Positions 43,343 through 51,135 of a DNA stretch of 64,000 nucleotides are shown piece by piece. Position 1 is the first letter of the stretch, and each line of letters begins with the position of its first letter. Source of the stretch: Vogesella indigofera (GTDB taxonomy: Bacteria; Pseudomonadota; Gammaproteobacteria; Burkholderiales; Chromobacteriaceae); NCBI RefSeq assembly GCF_028548395.1, contig NZ_JAQQLA010000004.1, positions 930,001 through 994,000 of the forward strand. Reading direction: 5' to 3'. A model generated the notes under the pieces. That model ran no database searches. It was not told where the DNA came from and saw only the letters and a program-made list of their open reading frames with translations. The translations under genes and the position numbers were made by a program.

Positions 43343-45841
43343 ATGGCTTTAGAGGATTACGACCGCCCCCACCTTCTTCCCCAGAGTACGCGTACCCGTG
43401 AAGGATTTACCGCTTATGGCGGCGGCGGCAGTACCGAAGTGCCTCGGCTGGAACGCCAGGCACATGCGAGAACGCTAAGAGCACAATTGGCGCAAGTTGC
43501 TTCTGCGCAGCGACAGCGGGTGGCTGAGCAACATGCAGCTGATGTCCAGACCGCAATAGGTATCCAGGTCGAATTTCTAAGCCAGCAAGGCGTCGAGATG
43601 GCCGCTGCTAGCCTTGCCCGGGATAATCAGGGCATTGAGCTTCTGAATGTACGACAATCAGACAATCAGGTGCTGGCTACCGTTTTTGTTCCTCAAGACA
43701 AATTACTGCATTTCGAAAAGCTCATTACCGCGTACGCCGAATACAAAACAAACAAGAATGGTAGACCGCTAGATAACCAGCCATTGGTTGATGCCATTAG
43801 CGCAATCCGTGTGGCGACATTCCAGTCGCTATGGACCGATAGTACAGAAGCTTTACCTGCGAACGACGACGAAGCGATCTGGTGGGAGGCTTGGTTACCT
43901 GCTGGCAACCATAGGGAACAAGTGCTAGCTGACTTTCGTAAGTTGGTCGACATGTCTGGCTTGAGCATGAGTGAGCGTGTACTACATTTCCCTGAGCGAT
44001 CAGTGGTACAGGTACATGGAAGTAAAGCTCAGTTGCTGCAGTCCGCGTTAGTGCTCAACATGATTGCCGAGCTGCGGCGCGCCAAAACCACGGCGGAATT
44101 TTTTAATACACAACGGACTGATGAACAAGCGGAGTGGGCTGCAAACCTTGAGGGCCGTCTCGCGCCAATGCTCGTCGCTGACACCTATGTAACCTTGTTG
44201 GACACTGGGGTAAATCATGGCCATCCACTGTTGGCACCGATGGTGGCCGATGCGGATAGGCACAGTGTCGAGCCGGGCTGGGGGCCTGATGATCAGAACG
44301 GCCATGGAACCGAACTTGCAGGCCTGTCACTGATCGGTGATCTTGTTTTGGCCCTGGAAGGGGAGGAATCGATTGAAATTCCACATCGGCTTGAGTCGGT
44401 AAAAATCCTACGCTGGCCTGGTGATAACGAAGGCGAATCCTATGGCGCAATTACTGCCGAAGCGGTTGGGCGGGTAGAGGTTACCGACCCCGCACGGCGA
44501 CGAGTATTTGCGATGGCTGTTTCCTCTCCCGATGGGCGTGACCGCGGACGACCATCGTCATGGTCTGCAGAGATCGACCGGCTTGCTTCTGACTACGCTG
44601 GTCAAGGCGAAAGACCCCGCCTGTTTGTGCTCTGTGCTGGCAATACAATGGACTCTGCTGCTTGGACGGAGTATCCGACTAGCCTTTATACAAATACGGT
44701 GCACGATCCTGGGCAGTCCTGGAATGCACTTACCGTTGGAGCCTATACCCAACTTACTACGATCACTGAGGCCGGCGCCCAGCATTACCAGCCGATTGCA
44801 CCAGCGAACGGACTCAGTCCCTACACGACGACATCAGTGACGTGGCAGTCAGATTGGCCGTTTAAGCCGGACATCGTCATGGAGGGTGGTAATGCGGGAG
44901 TGGATGAAGCGGCAAACTTTGCCTCCCAATTTGACAGCCTCTCCCTACTGACAACATGCCATGAGCCGCATGAGCGGCTTTTCTCCGTAAGCTGGGCAAC
45001 TAGTGCCGCAACGGCACTAGCCGCTGGCATGGCGGCACGGGTCAAGGCGGCCTACCCAACATTCTGGCCAGAAACGGTGCGAGCATTGATGGTGCACTCG
45101 GCTCGATGGACCCAGCCTATGCTCGACGCCTATATCCCAAACGGGGTCGTCAACCGCGATAATCTGAAGCAACTTCTACGACATTGCGGCTATGGTGTAC
45201 CTAGTCTTGAGCGAGCCCTCTATAGTGCTGGCAACTCACTGACAATGGTCGTGCAGGATCAGCTCCAGCCATTCCATAAAGCAAACGGGAAGGTTCGCAC
45301 CTGCGACATGCATCTGCACGACCTTCCATGGCCAACCGATATCCTGGAGGCCCTAGGTGACACCCAGGTCACTTTGCGGGTGACCCTGTCATATTTCATT
45401 GAGCCCAACCCCGGCGAGCGGGGTGGTATCGACAAATACGCCTATCAATCTCACTCCCTCCGATTCGAAGTGAGGCGGCCCTTGGAAAATGAGGCGTCTT
45501 TCCGTGGTCGCATTAATGCTCAAGCGGCCGACGAAGAGCAGGGGCTGCCCGGAGCTGCCGTTGGGGACCCAAACTGGTTCATAGGGAAACGCTTACGTGC
45601 TCGCGGGTCAATGCTTTCCGATAGTTGGACCGGGACTGCTGCCGAACTGGCCAGCAGGGGTCAATTGGCGGTGTATCCTGCAATGGGCTGGTGGCGGAAT
45701 CGGCCGGGTCATGAACGCTATAACCGGGTAGCCCGGTATGCGTTGATAGTATCGATTGAGGCACCAGCAGTTGAGCAGGACTTGTACGCTAGCATCGAGC
45801 AGCAAATTGCTGTTCAGGGGCATGTTCAAATTCAGGTCTAG
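43343..45841 (+). CDS. ietS: Subtilisin-like serine protease, IetS-like component
   Basis: An 832-residue S8 peptidase with no signal peptide, so intracellular. The catalytic triad is readable: Asp287 (VTLLDTGVN), His321 (NGHGTELAG) and Ser554 (WATSAATALAAG; here Ala-Thr-Ser in place of the common Gly-Thr-Ser), with the oxyanion Asn434 in VLCAGN. About 280 residues precede the catalytic domain and about 270 follow it, both probably regulatory. Read from the same transcript as the AAA ATPase. In IetAS the protease is thought to be the effector and the ATPase its regulator. That division of labour is inferred here. Confidence 0.82.
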   Translation: MALEDYDRPHLLPQSTRTREGFTAYGGGGSTEVPRLERQAHARTLRAQLAQVASAQRQRVAEQHAADVQTAIGIQVEFLSQQGVEMAAASLARDNQGIELLNVRQSDNQVLATVFVPQDKLLHFEKLITAYAEYKTNKNGRPLDNQPLVDAISAIRVATFQSLWTDSTEALPANDDEAIWWEAWLPAGNHREQVLADFRKLVDMSGLSMSERVLHFPERSVVQVHGSKAQLLQSALVLNMIAELRRAKTTAEFFNTQRTDEQAEWAANLEGRLAPMLVADTYVTLLDTGVNHGHPLLAPMVADADRHSVEPGWGPDDQNGHGTELAGLSLIGDLVLALEGEESIEIPHRLESVKILRWPGDNEGESYGAITAEAVGRVEVTDPARRRVFAMAVSSPDGRDRGRPSSWSAEIDRLASDYAGQGERPRLFVLCAGNTMDSAAWTEYPTSLYTNTVHDPGQSWNALTVGAYTQLTTITEAGAQHYQPIAPANGLSPYTTTSVTWQSDWPFKPDIVMEGGNAGVDEAANFASQFDSLSLLTTCHEPHERLFSVSWATSAATALAAGMAARVKAAYPTFWPETVRALMVHSARWTQPMLDAYIPNGVVNRDNLKQLLRHCGYGVPSLERALYSAGNSLTMVVQDQLQPFHKANGKVRTCDMHLHDLPWPTDILEALGDTQVTLRVTLSYFIEPNPGERGGIDKYAYQSHSLRFEVRRPLENEASFRGRINAQAADEEQGLPGAAVGDPNWFIGKRLRARGSMLSDSWTGTAAELASRGQLAVYPAMGWWRNRPGHERYNRVARYALIVSIEAPAVEQDLYASIEQQIAVQGHVQIQV

Positions 45842-45949
45842 GTCGAGTACTGCAGATGTTGGAACCGAAAACCTCTGTCATCAATATCAATTGATATGCG
45901 GGTGCCAGTGCCAAAGTAAGTTCTGTTATGCATCACAAGGGGAACTAGT

Positions 45950-46969
45950 GTGGGTGGAATGAACTTCGGTCCGGGAGTATTGGCTGATGGACTATCCGAG
46001 ACTGCAGGATACAAAGCAGGTCTTGCACTCTCTATCGAAGAGCTCTGTGATCACCTCACCGGAACTGAGTATCCCGACATAATACGTCGGTCTGAAGAGT
46101 ATGGAACTAGGCTGCGTTCAGAAGAGTATGAGGCGCTGTTTTACAAGCTCCTATATCGAATTGGCTACACAGAAGAAGAGTATGACGGCGATCATATAGG
46201 TATTAAGCGTATTCACAAATATCGCCGAATGAACCTGCTCCACGAGTATGAGGGGATGCACATAATTTTCAGAGAGATGTGGATGGATTTGATAAATAAG
46301 ACTTTGGCCAAAGGCTCCAAAGCAATCGACCCAACCCCATTCCTGATTAAGTGTCGCGAACAGTTCGGTAAAGTTGGTCTCCAAATGGCTATGGAACAAA
46401 TTGAAGTGATGAATCGTGCATTCACACTTAGTCCGCATTCCATTGGCCGCTCCGTTGATTGGACAAGCCCGCTTGCGTTGAAGAAGCTTTTTACGGGTGC
46501 CCGTGATGATCCGGAAGGTGGCAAGTTCATCGACCAGCGCTTTGTGAACTATTTGTCGAATAATCATGAGCGGATGCCAGAAATACATTGGAGAAAGTTC
46601 GAAGAGCTTACTGCTGAGTTTTTTCACCGTGAGGGATACCAGGTAAAGCTTGGGCCTGGAAGCAACGACGATGGTGTAGACGTTCGCGTATGGAAGCAGG
46701 ATTCTGATCCGGCAGACAAGCCTCTTTGTTTAGTGCAATGTAAACGTCAAAAGGCCAAAGTGGATCGGGTTATCGTAAAGGGGTTGCATGCCGATGTTGA
46801 GTATGAAGGTGCGGAGTACGGCGTGATTGTTACAACTTCCGAACTCAGCCCAGCGGCTCGAAGTACAGTTACTGCGCGTGGTTATCCGATACGAGAGGTA
46901 GAAAGAGAAGGGCTAAAAAAATGGCTTTCTGTACTACGCACACCGGGTACAGGAATCATCAGGCTGTAG
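45950..46969 (+). CDS. Mrr-like restriction endonuclease domain protein
   Basis: A 339-residue protein. Its C-terminal third is a PD-(D/E)xK nuclease of the Mrr type: WRKFEELTAEFFHREGYQVKLGPGSNDDGVDV with catalytic Asp near 244, then LVQCKRQK with Gln263-x-Lys265. The N-terminal 200 residues are helical and probably sense a target, but no family is recognised. I use the GTG at 45950 because AAGGGG lies seven bases upstream. An ATG three codons later is possible. It follows the subtilase by 108 bases on the same strand, so it may be a third member of that defence unit or a separate type IV restriction gene. Confidence 0.75.
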   Translation: MGGMNFGPGVLADGLSETAGYKAGLALSIEELCDHLTGTEYPDIIRRSEEYGTRLRSEEYEALFYKLLYRIGYTEEEYDGDHIGIKRIHKYRRMNLLHEYEGMHIIFREMWMDLINKTLAKGSKAIDPTPFLIKCREQFGKVGLQMAMEQIEVMNRAFTLSPHSIGRSVDWTSPLALKKLFTGARDDPEGGKFIDQRFVNYLSNNHERMPEIHWRKFEELTAEFFHREGYQVKLGPGSNDDGVDVRVWKQDSDPADKPLCLVQCKRQKAKVDRVIVKGLHADVEYEGAEYGVIVTTSELSPAARSTVTARGYPIREVEREGLKKWLSVLRTPGTGIIRL

Positions 46970-47380
46970 TGATGCATGCGGACATCTAAAATCTCTGCTA
47001 TATGGCCGTGCCTGCAGCCATCGCTATATTCGGCCAAGCCGGCCCACACCAATCTGCGTGCTAATGCGCTCCCAAAGATCATCATGGGGAAATCTCCCCA
47101 TGGTTTGTGTTCTCAGGTGGGTCCATCCCCACAGCCATTGCAACAGCTTAAGCATGCCATCCTGGTACTGACTTCTTGTTGGCGGGCCTGCTTTCCACGC
47201 GGGAACCACGGGGATGCTAAACCCGAACAGGCAATCAAAACCTTTCTTCCCATACATGAGGTGCTGCTTGGCCCTGTAGATGTCATCCTGGGAGTGCAAG
47301 GGGCCTTCGTCCACCACGTTGGAGAGGACGTCATTGAGCATGCTCACTCCATGAATAAAGACCCCTGCATCTAACTCGCA
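46970..47380 (+). pseudogene. Degenerate 5' part of the TniQ-like gene, probable
   Basis: This 411-base stretch has no open plus-strand frame, but pieces in different frames (SPHG near 47093, then VLRWVHPHSHCNSL in another frame, then KHAILVLTS in the first) line up as a broken version of the amino-terminal TniQ motif (G-E-S-x-x-G-FVLR...NGY). In-frame stops follow, the last (TAA) three codons before the open downstream frame. I infer frameshift decay. A minus-strand open frame spanning the area looks like a shadow. Confidence 0.35.
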
Positions 47381-48913
47381 TTGGCCATTCTCCCAGACAG
47401 TCCTACTGAAAATCTTGGCGTTGAAGACCTCAAAAAATTCAGCAGCCAACCCCCGGTGCTTGAACGCCCCCCCTGCGATCAGCATGCACTTGTATACCCT
47501 TTCCATGGGTTGACGATTGCCCAGTTGCAAACGCTGATCCGCTATCTGGGGGTATATCTGGACCCGGCTGCTAATTTTAGGCCGCTCAAGATTGCCCGAG
47601 GCGGCGCCATGGAGGTTTCTTGGGCGATTTCGTCGCTGGCTGCCGAGATCCTGGTGGTCTGGCCCGAGAAATTCCACCTGGCGCTCGATGTGCTGCAAAG
47701 TAATGGTGGCGAAGCAAAAAACAGCCTGAAGGCTGTTTTCAAGGAGGCGTACCAGTACCTTTACCAAGGTGGTCTGCGTGGTGGCGTCTATCGCCCGATG
47801 CGTGAGGCCTTCGAGCAGTGGGTGACCCATAGTTGGAAGGGGATACTCGCCCGGCGTAATCGACGCCTGACAGATTCTGTGCTGGAAAACGCGCATTGGA
47901 TCCCGGGCAAGGCAGCAGCGGATCGGCTTGGCATCTCGATGGCCAGGCTGCGCTATCTCGTCCGCTCCGGTCAACTAGATGGCCAGGAGACAATCAGTGC
48001 CAAGGGCCGGCATTTCCTGATGGTACGGAAAGACCAGCTGGCACGAGTGGAGGAGGAGCTGGCTGGAGAAGTCACCTTGGGTAAGGCCATGGAGATTCTT
48101 GGGCTGGGCAAAGTCAGGATGAGGCGGATACTGAAACTGCTTTTCCCCTCTGCTCGGCGAGTGAACGACCAGCAGCCTTTGCCATGGTGCATCTCCAGTA
48201 CGGAGGTATACCAACTGGCGGAGCTGGGAGAGGAGCTGCCATGCGTTTACTACGTAGACGATGACGAGATTTCGCTAGCCGATGTTCTGCATTACTGGCA
48301 GTGGAATGCTGACGAAATCGTGTCGTTGGTGGAGGAGGTCAAGGCGGGAGCGTTCGTGCTGACTAGAGCGCTTATCGGCAAAGCAGGTATCAGCCGCTGG
48401 GTATTCAAGCGCAAGGATCTGATCCAGTGGCGGGCCGCCATGCAAACAGACCGGGTCAATTGGGTTACGATTCCTGAGCTGGCGGAAGTGCTAGGGGTGA
48501 AACAGCAGGTTGCTTACTGGCTCACCCAGAACGACTACATCCGCTCTCACAAGCTAGGAACCAGAAAGCACCATGGTTCACGGGTTCGGACGATCGATGT
48601 GGATCGCTTCCTCCGACAGCACATCTTCGGAACTGAGATTGCTGACAGGATTGGCCATTCACCCAGAAAGGCCATGCTCATGCTGAAGGCCGTGTCGATC
48701 TACCCGCTTCGCGGAACCAGCATCGAAGCATGCCGTCAGCTGGTCTATACTCGTTCTGAAGCACTTGACCGGTTCATCGCCAAGCACAGCGTTGGCGACC
48801 TGACGAAGTGGCACGACACTGTGAAACGACGTGAGAAAGCTTGGGAGAGGATAATCTACGAAAATGGGACGCCGATACCCGATCCGTCCCACTTTCGACT
48901 AGAACCTCGTTGA
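47381..48913 (+). CDS. TniQ/TnsD-like target-selector protein, probably 5'-truncated
   Basis: A 510-residue open frame from a TTG without a ribosome-binding site, so it is probably the intact remainder of a larger gene. The first 130 residues (LTIAQLQTLIRYLGVYL, EVSWAISSLAAEILVVWPEKFHLALDVL) resemble the region that follows the zinc fingers in TniQ proteins. After that come several helix-turn-helix-like units (KAAADRLGISMARLRYLVRSGQL, TLGKAMEILGLGKVRMRRIL, TIPELAEVLGVKQQVAYWL) fitting a DNA-binding C-terminal half like that of TnsD. It ends 41 bases inside the right transposon end, and its last codons contain end repeats. TniQ proteins choose the insertion site, so a gyrB-recognising role is inferred. 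Other helix-turn-helix protein is possible. Confidence 0.55.
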   Translation: MAILPDSPTENLGVEDLKKFSSQPPVLERPPCDQHALVYPFHGLTIAQLQTLIRYLGVYLDPAANFRPLKIARGGAMEVSWAISSLAAEILVVWPEKFHLALDVLQSNGGEAKNSLKAVFKEAYQYLYQGGLRGGVYRPMREAFEQWVTHSWKGILARRNRRLTDSVLENAHWIPGKAAADRLGISMARLRYLVRSGQLDGQETISAKGRHFLMVRKDQLARVEEELAGEVTLGKAMEILGLGKVRMRRILKLLFPSARRVNDQQPLPWCISSTEVYQLAELGEELPCVYYVDDDEISLADVLHYWQWNADEIVSLVEEVKAGAFVLTRALIGKAGISRWVFKRKDLIQWRAAMQTDRVNWVTIPELAEVLGVKQQVAYWLTQNDYIRSHKLGTRKHHGSRVRTIDVDRFLRQHIFGTEIADRIGHSPRKAMLMLKAVSIYPLRGTSIEACRQLVYTRSEALDRFIAKHSVGDLTKWHDTVKRREKAWERIIYENGTPIPDPSHFRLEPR

Positions 48914-48954
48914 TCTGGCAAAGACCCAGATCTAGACGAAAATGGTATCCTACA
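48855..48954. repeat. Right transposon end with TnsB-site-like repeats
   Basis: Read inward from 48954: TGTAGGATACCATTTTCG then TCTAGATCTGG, and about 80 bases further in CCCATTTTCGTAGAT. The inner copy lies in the 3' coding part of the TniQ-like gene. These match the left-end repeats in the CCCAYTTTTC and TAGAT parts. Confidence 0.65.
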
Positions 48955-48959
48955 GATAT
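48955..48959. repeat. Target-site duplication, right copy
   Basis: GATAT directly after the terminal ACA, identical to 39144-39148. Confidence 0.8.
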
Positions 48960-48978
48960 AAGTTTTTGTTTTTAAAAG

Positions 48979-49006
48979 AAAAAGCGGCCTTATGGCCGCT
49001 TTTTTA
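48979..49006 (+). terminator. Ancestral gyrB terminator, displaced by the transposon
   Basis: AAAAAGCGGCC / GGCCGCTTTTTT with a four-base loop. It lies 20 bases beyond the right target duplication, so before insertion it would have been about 31 bases after the gyrB stop codon. Confidence 0.8.
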
Positions 49007-49011
49007 TTGGC

Positions 49012-49040
49012 TGATTACATTCGTAAAACTAATGTAATCA
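49012..49040. repeat. Inverted repeat between the transposon site and the R-M operon
   Basis: TGATTACATT and AATGTAATCA, ten perfect base pairs with a nine-base loop, in an AT-rich 100-base stretch. No T-run, so not an obvious terminator. It could be an operator or a relic of the insertion that brought the R-M genes. Confidence 0.45.
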
Positions 49041-49133
49041 CCACACATTGAGCTGTGATTAGCAGCGAAATATAGTGAATCTTGGGCTTAGCAGCACTCA
49101 GCACCAACCTGGCCAGCCCAACTTACAGTGTTG

Positions 49134-50387
49134 CTAGATGGACTGTATTTCTTTGATCCGGTCGATAAATCCTTGGAGGTCTTGAAGTGTTTCCTGTTGC
49201 CTTACGGTGTAGGTCTCATGAATGCTGGTGGGGATGACCAGCTGGAGATGATGAGACGCCATTTCATCGGTCTGGGTTTCACTGATAGAGGCTTCCAGCG
49301 TAACGAGGTGTTTTGACGGAATTCGGGCTGCTTCACTCAGTACCTGGCGCCAGCGATCCTTGCAGGTGGTCTTGGCGCCCAGCATGATGAGGTTGCCAGA
49401 AGGGAAGTCAGGATTGCTGTAGTCGGCAAAAGACGGGAAGAGGAAGTCCGGCTTGGCGTTGTTTTCAGTAACGTGTCCTTTTCCCCTGCCTTGTTGAAAT
49501 TTCAGTTTGTGCAGTCTGAAGAGGTGGTCAAGATGGCCTTCGAAGGCATGGCCAACACGTGATTTGCGTCGGTTCTGGACACTGAGGGAGAAGCTGATGA
49601 ACTCATCCACATCATCCCCGTTGTCTCCAAAACCGGCTCGCAGCCGGTCCTGAACCAGGTGGCGTTCATAGATCCGGAAGAGCTTTTCTTCATGCTCCAT
49701 CCAGCCCATCAAGGTGTCATCCGGTCGGGTGATCGGATCCACTTCTTTGGCAATGGACTCCCGTGCAAATTGGGAAAAATCTGCTGTTCCAGGGAATACC
49801 ACTCCGCCAAAGGCATTCACCAGCTGGCCAAGCCATTGGTCGTCTGCAACGGCTGGTTTGCTCAGTTCTATACCCAGGTCTTCCAGCATCAGCCGTAACG
49901 GAAGCAGCAAGCTGATGGAGTCCAGCGTACCCGCCCGGAAACGCTCGTCGATCAGCCCCAGACCGAAGAGAGTACGGAGCTGGTTTTCGATGGAGCTGCC
50001 TGCCGGTGTGAAGACCATCAGCAGGGTGCCATCCTTCATTTTGGCGACGAGGAAGAAATCACCAGGGGAGAGTTGTTGGGTGACCTGGCTGTCATAGTAG
50101 TACAGCCGGTATTCCGGACTACGGTGGGCTACCTTGCGGCGGCTGTCATACCAAGTGACTTCACTTTCACAGGTAAGAAGGGCTTCGTTTTCGTCCCGGA
50201 TGTAGATCTGGCGTGCCTTGAAACGGAATTCTTCTGTCTTGCCGGGAGTGCCAAGCCATTGTTTGAATCCTGCTGCGGGTAGCCCACCGATTTCGTGCTG
50301 GTGGGAGCGGCCCGGGTCGGCATCCACGGCACTCAGGTATTTGGCGGCAACGCCTTCGAAGTAGTCACTGATTCTGTCGCTGAACAT
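49134..50387 (-). CDS. EcoRII-family type II restriction endonuclease
   Basis: A 417-residue protein. The C-terminal half carries the EcoRII catalytic region: FEGHLDHLFRLHKLKFQQG, ENNAKPDFLFPS and LIMLGAKTTCKDRWRQVLSEA, with the PD...K residues intact. The N-terminal half would be the effector-DNA binding domain. EcoRII cleaves before CCWGG and needs two or more sites. Association with a Dcm-like methyltransferase and Vsr supports the same CCWGG specificity here, though this is inferred. Last gene of the four-gene operon, its start overlapping the 3' end of vsr by 55 bases. Confidence 0.88.
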   Translation of the reverse strand: MFSDRISDYFEGVAAKYLSAVDADPGRSHQHEIGGLPAAGFKQWLGTPGKTEEFRFKARQIYIRDENEALLTCESEVTWYDSRRKVAHRSPEYRLYYYDSQVTQQLSPGDFFLVAKMKDGTLLMVFTPAGSSIENQLRTLFGLGLIDERFRAGTLDSISLLLPLRLMLEDLGIELSKPAVADDQWLGQLVNAFGGVVFPGTADFSQFARESIAKEVDPITRPDDTLMGWMEHEEKLFRIYERHLVQDRLRAGFGDNGDDVDEFISFSLSVQNRRKSRVGHAFEGHLDHLFRLHKLKFQQGRGKGHVTENNAKPDFLFPSFADYSNPDFPSGNLIMLGAKTTCKDRWRQVLSEAARIPSKHLVTLEASISETQTDEMASHHLQLVIPTSIHETYTVRQQETLQDLQGFIDRIKEIQSI

Positions 50388-50854
50388 GGCAAGGGCTTCA
50401 ATCCTGATTCGTCTATCTGGCTAGTAGACAAACCTTTTAGCAGCCAGTCCGTGACATAGTCAATCAACATAAACAGTCCGATTGATCTATTCGATCTTGT
50501 CGCACACTCCCAAACGACCAGTATCCGCCAACCTTGCTTGACGAGTTCAGCATGCTGACTCTCGTCACGTAACTTGTTCTGGCCGATTTTCTGTAACCAG
50601 AATTCGGTACGAGTCTGTGGCACCTTGAAATAGCGGCAGTCATGCCCATGCCAGAAGCACCCATGGACAAAGATTACGGCCTTGTACTTCGGGAAAACCA
50701 GATCCGGTTTCCCAGGGAGATCCTTGACATGCAGGCGGTAGCGGAAACCGGCAGCATGGAGAGCTTTGCGGAGAACAAGCTCGGGCTTGGTATTTTTGCC
50801 CCGGATGCCGGACATCATCCGGCTTCGGGTGGCTTTGTCGACGATATCGGTCAC
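50333..50854 (-). CDS. vsr: Very short patch repair endonuclease Vsr
   Basis: A 173-residue T:G mismatch endonuclease that nicks beside thymine produced by deamination of 5-methylcytosine in the Dcm site. I start at the GTG at 50854, whose TGA-overlapping GTGA arrangement couples it to the upstream gene. With this start the catalytic residues fall at Asp51, His64 and His69, the same numbers as in E. coli Vsr, and DKATRSRMMSGIRGKNTKPE matches the family N-terminus. Position 63 is Val where E. coli has Thr. The C-terminal 35 residues overlap the endonuclease gene and are probably non-conserved. Confidence 0.93.
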   Translation of the reverse strand: MTDIVDKATRSRMMSGIRGKNTKPELVLRKALHAAGFRYRLHVKDLPGKPDLVFPKYKAVIFVHGCFWHGHDCRYFKVPQTRTEFWLQKIGQNKLRDESQHAELVKQGWRILVVWECATRSNRSIGLFMLIDYVTDWLLKGLSTSQIDESGLKPLPCSATESVTTSKALPPNT

Positions 50855-51135
50855 TGCTGATTCGGGTCGGGGATGCCAAAACGTTGCATGAAGTACGGGC
50901 ATGCGGTGTCAAGAACATCATTGCCGTGCAGCGCAAACAGTCGCTGCACGACCGAATCTGCCTTGATTGCCTCTTCGGTGGAAAAGAACGGCTTGCCGCT
51001 ATCGATATGAACGATTTCACCGGCCGGGTCTTCCGGGTGATAAATCAGGTCCAGCCGGTCCATCATGTCGAACCATTGCTGCATGTCCTCGCGGCTATCT
51101 CCTGCAAGGTCAGGAATCCTGTTCAAGGATGGCAT
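50851..51135 (-). CDS. Small protein of unknown function within the R-M operon
   Basis: A 94-residue acidic protein starting MPSLNRIPDLAGDSREDMQQWFDMM. The start overlaps the methyltransferase 3' end by 26 bases and its stop overlaps the vsr start (GTGA), so it is translated with the operon. Helical, with TEEAIKADSVVQRLFALHGNDVLDTACPYFMQRFG. I recognise no family. It is too acidic to look like a typical helix-turn-helix C-protein. It could modulate the endonuclease or help Vsr; no evidence decides. Confidence 0.7.
   Translation of the reverse strand: MPSLNRIPDLAGDSREDMQQWFDMMDRLDLIYHPEDPAGEIVHIDSGKPFFSTEEAIKADSVVQRLFALHGNDVLDTACPYFMQRFGIPDPNQQ

Larger units (their letters stand above)
39149..48954. 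mobile_element. Tn7-like, TniQ-associated defence transposon inserted at the gyrB 3' end
   Basis: The element starts TGTAGGATCCCA and ends TGGTATCCTACA, an 11 of 12 match as inverted repeats with TGT...ACA tips as in Tn7-family transposons. It is flanked by a perfect 5-bp duplication GATAT. Both ends carry further copies of a CCCAYTTTTC...CTAGAT word that look like TnsB-binding sites. Removing it and one GATAT restores gyrB followed within 25 bases by a strong terminator. The interior is AT-richer than the chromosome and lacks the TGCGGCCAAC word. Cargo: HNH nuclease, GNAT, GIY-YIG-like protein, YkgJ protein, IetAS-like pair, Mrr-like nuclease and a TniQ-like gene. No tnsA, tnsB or tnsC homologue is seen, so it seems non-autonomous or decayed. 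Confidence 0.82.

Noticed and set aside
47024..47974. A 316-codon minus-strand frame over the start of the TniQ-like gene
   Set aside because: No motif is recognisable. The plus-strand frame has helix-turn-helix-like units and continues 300 codons beyond the overlap.
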